A DNA stretch of 64,000 nucleotides from JBDTDV01 sp039922875 (lineage in GTDB: Bacteria; Actinomycetota; Actinomycetes; Actinomycetales; Microbacteriaceae): the NCBI GenBank assembly GCA_039922875.1, contig JBDTDV010000023.1:1-64000 (forward strand), in the 5' to 3' direction. Positions within the stretch are counted from its first letter, which is position 1; every line of letters begins with the position of its first letter. The notes under the pieces were generated by a model. The model searched no databases. It worked only from the letters and a program-made list of their open reading frames with translations, and was not told the DNA's origin. The position numbers were made by a program, and so were the translations under genes. This document shows positions 59,512-64,000 of this stretch, piece by piece.

Positions 59512-59867
59512 TGCCCAAGCCAGCCAAGCGCCCCAAGCCGACACCGACCTATCAACCCAGCATGCGGGACCGGTTGCGTCCGGTGGAACTCCTCGGCTTC
59601 TCCGGTGTTCTCGCGCTGTTCACCGGCCTGGTGATCTTGATGTCGACCAGGCAACTTGCGCTTTCGGGCATCGGGTTCGGGATCGCGTTCATCGTCAGCC
59701 TGGTTGTTGTGGCCCTGTTGACGCTCGGGTTCAAGCCGGACTCGGCCGAACTGTCCGACCTCGACGAACAGAATCGAGCACCGGGCGAAGGCAGGCCAGG
59801 CGGCGACCGCCCCGATGGCGGCAGTTCAGGCAGCAAACCCAGTTCGGACAGCCGGCCCAGTACCTGA
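59511..59867 (+). CDS. Small two-helix membrane protein
   Basis: A 118-aa protein: a basic Lys/Pro-rich start (MPKPAKRPKPTPTYQPSMRDRLRP), two helices (about 27-46 and 51-74, VELLGFSGVLALFTGLVILM and SGIGFGIAFIVSLVVVALLTL) and a disordered Gly/Ser/Asp-rich tail of about 40 residues. The pattern occurs in Microbacteriaceae ABC-type or secretion-associated small proteins without assigned function. The ATG overlaps the upstream stop (TAATG). It is convergent with the SBP56 gene 19 bp beyond. Confidence 0.72.
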   Translation: MPKPAKRPKPTPTYQPSMRDRLRPVELLGFSGVLALFTGLVILMSTRQLALSGIGFGIAFIVSLVVVALLTLGFKPDSAELSDLDEQNRAPGEGRPGGDRPDGGSSGSKPSSDSRPST

Positions 59868-59886
59868 CCGCCTCGTGCGGACCGGA

Positions 59887-61290
59887 TCAGACGAAGCAGA
59901 AGGTGTCCGTTGAGCTGTCACCGCCCTCAAGCCGGACCTGGTGCGCCCTGAATCCGGGGAACTCGACGTAGAAATTCGGATCGAGGGTCATTCCGCCTGC
60001 CTCGGTGTCGACATCGATCTTGAGCATCTGCCCGGGTACCCCTTCCGGGTAGAACTGGGTGTCCCATGAACTGTAGAGCGAGTTGGTGGAGTAGACGCGG
60101 CGTCCGTCCCGGCTGATCTCGACCATCTGCGGGCCGCCGGCCCACGGCTTCCCGGCCGGGTGATCGGCGCGGTGCGCGATTCCGCCGACCTCGACAGTTC
60201 CGGTGTGGACCGGAGCGAATGGATCCGACACATCGTACTGGCGGACCTCGCCGGTACCCCAGCAGGCCACGTAGAGATAGTGGTCGTCCAGTGACAGTCC
60301 GATATCGGTGACGACCGGTGGAACGGCACCGAACGGTTTGAGAAGCGGCGGCAGTTGATCGGCCGGCATCGGGATGGCCGGGATGGTGATGGTCTTCTTC
60401 GCCTTCCACTGGTCGCCGTCGAGGTACCACGTCCAGACCGAGCCCGACAGGTCGGTAACGTCGATGACGACACCGGCGAATCCGAACGACTTCGTCGGAT
60501 TGTGCGAGGGGCGCAACTCGAGCACCATCTGATACTGGTCGCCGAAGTCGATCTCGGAAATGTGCTTGCGGGATTTCAGGTCGAAGAAGTGCATCCGGTG
60601 CCCGTACTCACGGTTCATCAGCGCCTCCGGCACGATTCCGCTCTCGAAGAGCTTCGGGTTACCCCACTCGCTGGTCATCAGCACCCCCGCCTCTGGATGC
60701 CACCAGAAGTCGTAGGCCATCGACTGGCTGCCTCGGTCAATCTCCCATTGCCCGGTGACCGAGAAATCTGAATGGTCCATGGTGAAGATGCCGGCGGGCC
60801 CGTCGTTGCCGTCCACCGAGCCGCTGCCCAGTGCACTGACGAAGACACCGTCGGCTCCGCAGTGAATGGTGTGCGGGCGACTGTAGCCGCCCTTGCCCAT
60901 CACCTCTTCCGGCTCCACGGTGTGCACCAGGCGCGGGTTCCGCGGGTCCGGTTGGGTGTCGAGGACATAGATCCGTGACGAACGGATCCCGGGCACCAGC
61001 AGATACCGTCGCTCCATGTCATGATGACCGACGTGCCCGCCGCCCAGCGCCGAGCTGCACGTGCTCCACCCGAAGTGATGGAATTCATCTGGCGTGTCTT
61101 GTGGCGGGGTTTCCCAGCGCCCGACGACCTCACTGTACGTCGGAGACTCGGGGTCGACATCGACGACACCGAGGCCGTCTGGTTCGAGCAACACCACGTA
61201 GGCCAGCTTTTCGGTTGGTGCGGCCATCGCGTCGGACACGGTGCGGTAGAGCGTGCTGCTCGCCATCGAGCCGGTTTCTGATTCATTCAT
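59887..61290 (-). CDS. Selenium-binding protein 56 family (methanethiol oxidase homologue)
   Basis: A 467-aa beta-propeller protein of the SBP56/methanethiol oxidase family, which oxidises methanethiol to formaldehyde, H2O2 and H2S, using copper in characterised bacterial members. Recognisable blocks include SCSSALGGGHVGHHDMERRYLLVPGIRSSRIYVLDT in parts, KGGYSRPHTIHCG, SMAYDFWWHP and RVYSTNSLYSSWDTQFYPEG. His residues that bind metal in the family are present (GGGHVGHHD, RPHTIHC). There is no signal peptide. GGGAGG lies about 10 nt upstream of the ATG. It is downstream of, and may be cotranscribed with, a small membrane protein gene. Confidence 0.88.
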   Translation of the reverse strand: MNESETGSMASSTLYRTVSDAMAAPTEKLAYVVLLEPDGLGVVDVDPESPTYSEVVGRWETPPQDTPDEFHHFGWSTCSSALGGGHVGHHDMERRYLLVPGIRSSRIYVLDTQPDPRNPRLVHTVEPEEVMGKGGYSRPHTIHCGADGVFVSALGSGSVDGNDGPAGIFTMDHSDFSVTGQWEIDRGSQSMAYDFWWHPEAGVLMTSEWGNPKLFESGIVPEALMNREYGHRMHFFDLKSRKHISEIDFGDQYQMVLELRPSHNPTKSFGFAGVVIDVTDLSGSVWTWYLDGDQWKAKKTITIPAIPMPADQLPPLLKPFGAVPPVVTDIGLSLDDHYLYVACWGTGEVRQYDVSDPFAPVHTGTVEVGGIAHRADHPAGKPWAGGPQMVEISRDGRRVYSTNSLYSSWDTQFYPEGVPGQMLKIDVDTEAGGMTLDPNFYVEFPGFRAHQVRLEGGDSSTDTFCFV

Positions 61291-61341
61291 CTTTTTCGAG
61301 CCTCCCAGACTCCATCGGGCAATCGGATGATTGCGCCTGAC

Positions 61342-61926
61342 CTACAAGACCATCACCGCCATTGCAGCGATCGCGAACGCCGAGGATGCCGCCTCCACGC
61401 GGTCGCCGAGGTGACCGTTGCGTTGGCGAGGGGGGCGACCGACCGGCGGCTGACTGACCGACACCCGGAAGAGCCCGGCGGCAATCGCCAGGGAGAAGGC
61501 CAGGAACAGGATGAGCCCCACGCCGAGCGTCCAGTTTCCCGTGATCCACCCTCCGGCGACCCCAGCCGCCAGGCCGTGTGCATGGCCGGAAGGCGCCAGA
61601 GCCGGCGCTGATCGCAGGCCCGGCCCGGCGATCACCAGGAGGGCGAACATCGCGACGATGGAAAGTGCCCGCTGCACCTCCATCGATCCGTATGGCCGGT
61701 GAGCACCGAGGAACGGAAGGGGGATCAGCAAGAGCAGGATGACGCACCAGAGCAGCTGCGGCACCACCCAGAATCCGATGCTCATCTCGACCATCGTGGC
61801 GAGCATCACGGCCATCGCCACGCATCGCGCTACTCGGGTCGTGACACTGTCACACCGCTGGAACGCTACACAGAACAAGCAGCCCGCGCTACCCACCAGC
61901 ATTGCCCCGCCGAGCACGATATGCAT
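61342..61926 (-). CDS. Membrane protein (DUF5134-like), possibly linked to the SBP56 gene
   Basis: A 194-aa membrane protein with about five helices (about 2-20, 37-54, 58-72, 86-102 and 130-150, plus a C-terminal one). The loop APSGHAHGLAAGVAG carries two His residues near the membrane, and PYGSMEVQRA joins helices three and four. It resembles small actinobacterial DUF5134-type proteins, some of them metal-linked. The SBP56 gene begins 51 bp downstream on the same strand. A role in metal supply to the SBP56 protein is possible but unproven. Confidence 0.65.
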   Translation of the reverse strand: MHIVLGGAMLVGSAGCLFCVAFQRCDSVTTRVARCVAMAVMLATMVEMSIGFWVVPQLLWCVILLLLIPLPFLGAHRPYGSMEVQRALSIVAMFALLVIAGPGLRSAPALAPSGHAHGLAAGVAGGWITGNWTLGVGLILFLAFSLAIAAGLFRVSVSQPPVGRPPRQRNGHLGDRVEAASSAFAIAAMAVMVL

Positions 61927-62035
61927 CGCGATTCTGACTTTCTGGGCCGCAACTGCGGTTGCCGCTGACCGAGCCGCGTCGTTGCGACCGTGCTCTAGAA
62001 ACTACGCCGGATGGCGGGAAACCGAAAGGGTGAAC

Positions 62036-63430
62036 TCAGCTGGGCTCGCCCAGGTAGTCGACCAATTGCGGAGCAAGACCGATGTACCCGGCTGGCGTCA
62101 GCCCGAGCAACCGCTGGCGGGCCGCTTCACCGATGTCAAGATCAGAGATGAAGGCGGTCAGCTCCCGCTGACCGATCCGCTTGCCGCGAGTCAGTTCCTT
62201 GAGCAGGGCATAGGGGTCGGTGATCTGGGACCGACCGGCCACGACCTCCGCCCGGATTACCGTTTGGATCGCCTCACCGAGAATCTCCCAATTGGCGTCG
62301 AGGTCCGCGGCAAGCGCGTCCCGGTCGAGATCGATTTCTTTCAGGCCGCGATGGATGTTGTCCAACGCCAGCACGGAGTGGCCCAATCCCACTCCGATGT
62401 TACGCTGCGTCGTCGAGTCGGTCAGGTCCCGTTGCATCCGGCTGGTCACCAGCGTGGCCGCCAGAGAATCGAGCACCGCACAGCTGAGTTCGAAATTCGC
62501 TTCGGCGTTTTCAAACCGAATCGGATTGATCTTGTGCGGCATCGTTGAGGAGCCGGTGCTGCCGGCCTGAGGGATCTGGCGGAAATACCCGATCGAAATG
62601 TAGGTCCAGACATCGGTTGCCAGGTTGTGCAGCACCCGGTTTGCGTGGGAGATCGTGTTGTACAGCTCGGCCTGCCAGTCATGGGACTCGATCTGCGTGG
62701 TCAGCGGGTTCCACGTGAGCCCGAGTCCGGTGACGAATTCCCGTGAGATGCGGGGCCAGTCCATGTCGGCATCCGCCGTCACGTGGGCGGCGAAGGTGCC
62801 GGTTGCACCACTGAATTTGGCCAGGTACTCGGTTTCGTTGACCCGAGCGACGATCCGGTTCAGTCGGTGTACGAAAACGGCGAGCTCCTTGCCCATCGTG
62901 GTCGGTGTGGCAGGCTGTCCGTGGGTGTGCGCCAGCATCGCGTCGGAACGGAAGGCGTCGGCGCGGGACCGGAGATCTGCCATCACAGCGGCGAGCTTGG
63001 GCAACCACACATCACCCACGGCGGCGCGGATCGTGAGTGCGTAGGCCACGTTGTTGATGTCTTCACTGGTGCAGGCGAAGTGGGTGAGCTCCGCGACACT
63101 GTGCAGGCCGAGGGCGTCCAGCCGGGATCGGACGAAGTACTCCACCGCCTTGACGTCGTGTCTGGTCTTGGCTTCGATGTCGGCGAGTTCGTCGATCTCC
63201 GGTTGGCCGAAGTTCTCGGCGAGACCGCGCAGCGAGGTCTTTTGCTGGTCGGTGAGCGGTTCGGAGCCGAACATCCGGTTCGAGGTCAGCGTGATCAGCC
63301 ACTCGATCTCCACCTGGACTCTGGCGCGGTTCAGCCCGGCCTCGGACAGATACTCGCCGAGCCCCGAGACAGCGCTGCGATAGCGGCCATCCAATGGGCT
63401 GAGGACCTGCGGGGGAAGTTGGCTCGTCAT
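62036..63430 (-). CDS. purB: Adenylosuccinate lyase
   Basis: A 464-aa lyase of purine synthesis, cleaving SAICAR and adenylosuccinate. I start at the ATG at 63430 (MTSQLPPQVLSPLDGRYRSAV); a longer frame runs through a tandem repeat. The fumarase/aspartase signature GSSTMPHKINPIRFEN is present, with the conserved THGQPATPTTMGKE and SEDINNVAYAL. The length and layout are those of the long bacterial PurB. It is monocistronic. Confidence 0.95.
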   Translation of the reverse strand: MTSQLPPQVLSPLDGRYRSAVSGLGEYLSEAGLNRARVQVEIEWLITLTSNRMFGSEPLTDQQKTSLRGLAENFGQPEIDELADIEAKTRHDVKAVEYFVRSRLDALGLHSVAELTHFACTSEDINNVAYALTIRAAVGDVWLPKLAAVMADLRSRADAFRSDAMLAHTHGQPATPTTMGKELAVFVHRLNRIVARVNETEYLAKFSGATGTFAAHVTADADMDWPRISREFVTGLGLTWNPLTTQIESHDWQAELYNTISHANRVLHNLATDVWTYISIGYFRQIPQAGSTGSSTMPHKINPIRFENAEANFELSCAVLDSLAATLVTSRMQRDLTDSTTQRNIGVGLGHSVLALDNIHRGLKEIDLDRDALAADLDANWEILGEAIQTVIRAEVVAGRSQITDPYALLKELTRGKRIGQRELTAFISDLDIGEAARQRLLGLTPAGYIGLAPQLVDYLGEPS

Positions 63431-63440
63431 GGTTCCATTG

Positions 63441-63508
63441 TGCTGTAGTCCACCGTGTGCTGTAGTCCACCGTGTGCTGTAGTCCACTGTGTGCTGTCGT
63501 CCACTCGC
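63441..63508. repeat. 17-bp tandem repeat, four copies, upstream of purB
   Basis: Four consecutive copies of TGTGCTGTAGTCCACCG (the third and fourth slightly changed) begin ten bases upstream of the purB start codon. The array lies in the leader or promoter of purB and makes the in-frame extension of purB implausible. Confidence 0.85.
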
Positions 63509-63625
63509 TTCTCGTGCACAGACCCCGGCTCAGACCGGTACCGCACCGATCACACAGCCCGCGGTGCGAAGCACGTCCTCACCCGGCACGCTGGGAGCCA
63601 TCGCAGGTGCCCCGGTGTCGCCGCT

Positions 63626-63661
63626 GGTGGCGCCGCGGGTGGCGCCGCGGGTGGCGCCGCG
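63626..63661. repeat. 12-bp tandem repeat, three copies
   Basis: Three perfect copies of GGTGGCGCCGCG stand 38 bp upstream of the small gene at 63700, in the 269-bp gap after purB. No gene is seen in the gap; its remaining sequence is ordinary GC-rich DNA. Confidence 0.8.
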
Positions 63662-63699
63662 GTGGGTGTCTCGGTGGTGGCTCGGGAGTGGGAGGTGCG

Positions 63700-63984
63700 G
63701 TGTCGGCGGCGAATCTAGCGGTATGGCAGGCCGCCGCGGCGGAGGTCGAGCGAGCGTTGCGTGCCGAGCGCAGCGCCATAGCCGGATTGCGAGTGGAAAT
63801 CGATGATGCGCTGGGCAGTCTGTTGCCGGCATCCGGGCAGTGCTGGCAATCCGCGGCCCAGCGGGCATACGCGGCGCGGCTGGACGAGTTGTGCCGGCTG
63901 GTCCAGGCGGCGCTCGGCCAGCTGGCTGAGGCGGTGGGCGCCCTCGACCGTGCCATCGCCAGCGTCACCGCTGGGCGGCAGTGA
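63700..63984 (+). CDS. WXG100-like small protein, tentative
   Basis: A 94-aa helical protein. The GTG at 63700 follows GGGAGG-type sequence (GGGAGGTGCG). Two helical segments are predicted by eye: about 3-30 (NLAVWQAAAAEVERALRAERSAIAGLR) and about 45-85 (WQSAAQRAYAARLDELCRLVQAALGQLAEAVGAL), joined by a Pro/Gly turn. The W-Q-S-A-A-x-x-A-Y pattern is reminiscent of WXG100/ESAT-6 family proteins, but the WXG motif itself is absent. The end overlaps the next gene by four bases, typical of a secretion-linked operon. Confidence 0.55.
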   Translation: MSAANLAVWQAAAAEVERALRAERSAIAGLRVEIDDALGSLLPASGQCWQSAAQRAYAARLDELCRLVQAALGQLAEAVGALDRAIASVTAGRQ

Positions 63985-64000
63985 CCGTGGGCGACATCGT
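63981..64000 (+). CDS. Start of a downstream gene, truncated by the window edge
   Basis: A GTG at 63981 overlaps the stop codon of the 94-aa gene (GTGA) and reads MTVGDI before the window ends. Nothing can be said about the product. The coupling suggests the two genes act together. Confidence 0.5.

Noticed and set aside
59887..61290. Selenoprotein
   Set aside because: The family name refers to selenium binding; there is no in-frame TGA or SECIS-like element needed here.
63441..63508. Possible CRISPR-like array
   Set aside because: Units are contiguous without spacers, so it is a simple tandem repeat; the same holds for the arrays at 40943, 51641 and 56261.

Overview
The window is bacterial, high in GC and gene dense. 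It is the replication-origin region of an actinobacterial chromosome, most likely of the family Microbacteriaceae; the genus cannot be fixed from sequence alone. The evidence is gene order: fhaA-fhaB-pstP-rodA-pbpA-pknA-pknB, crgA with a class E sortase, gyrA with a DUF3566 gene, dnaA-dnaN-gnd-recF-DciA-gyrB-gyrA, rpmH-rnpA-yidD-yidC-jag-rsmG-parA-parB, trxA-trxB-murJ-DUF6049-cca and rpsF-ssb-rpsR-rplI-dnaB.

Layout. 0-5.5 kb: accessory genes (a large unknown protein, DUF3054, an isopenicillin-N-synthase-like oxygenase, a membrane protein, an AI-2E family transporter) and tRNA-Leu(CAG). 5.5-7.5 kb: a decayed catabolic locus with an amidohydrolase remnant, a frameshifted and internally deleted FAD monooxygenase and a short IclR regulator. 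7.6-16.5 kb: the Ser/Thr phospho-signalling and cell-wall elongation operon. 16.5-19.5 kb: an amidotransferase, a small membrane protein, the sortase, crgA and a rhomboid protease. 19.5-21.3 kb: cyclophilin, a small membrane protein, a Nudix hydrolase, tRNA-Ala and tRNA-Ile. 21.4-32.3 kb: the minus-strand replication block from DUF3566/gyrA back to dnaA. 32.7-37.7 kb: the plus-strand rpmH to parB block with two perfect parS sites. 37.8-44.6 kb: Ddl, an aminotransferase and, apparently inserted, putA with a TetR gene, bordered by tandem repeats. 44.7-55.6 kb: the thioredoxin system, murJ, DUF6049, cca, ribosomal proteins S6, S18 and L9, SSB and DnaB. 55.7-64 kb: accessory metabolism (phosphatase, glutathionyl-hydroquinone-reductase-like protein, FAD-linked oxidase, small membrane proteins, a selenium-binding-protein-56/methanethiol oxidase homologue, purB) and the start of a possible WXG100-like gene pair.

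How the genes fit together. PknA, PknB, PstP and the FHA proteins form the phospho-switch controlling peptidoglycan synthesis by RodA/PbpA, with MurJ, Ddl and CrgA elsewhere in the window. DnaA, DnaN, RecF, the DciA-like protein, gyrase, SSB and DnaB form the replication set; ParA, ParB and parS segregate the origin. The three tRNA genes do not encode their CCA ends, which fits the cca gene in the window.

No dramatic new system is evident. The most interesting small-scale observations are: a parA start codon inside parS; a Nudix start codon two bases from a tRNA end; a histidine phosphatase frame with no ATG, GTG or TTG start, preceded by a 13-bp tandem repeat; DnaA-box-like sites shared by dnaA, dnaB and the crgA-rhomboid gap; a repeat-encoded linker in PutA; and a long hairpin plus an S6:S18-like leader element before rpsF.
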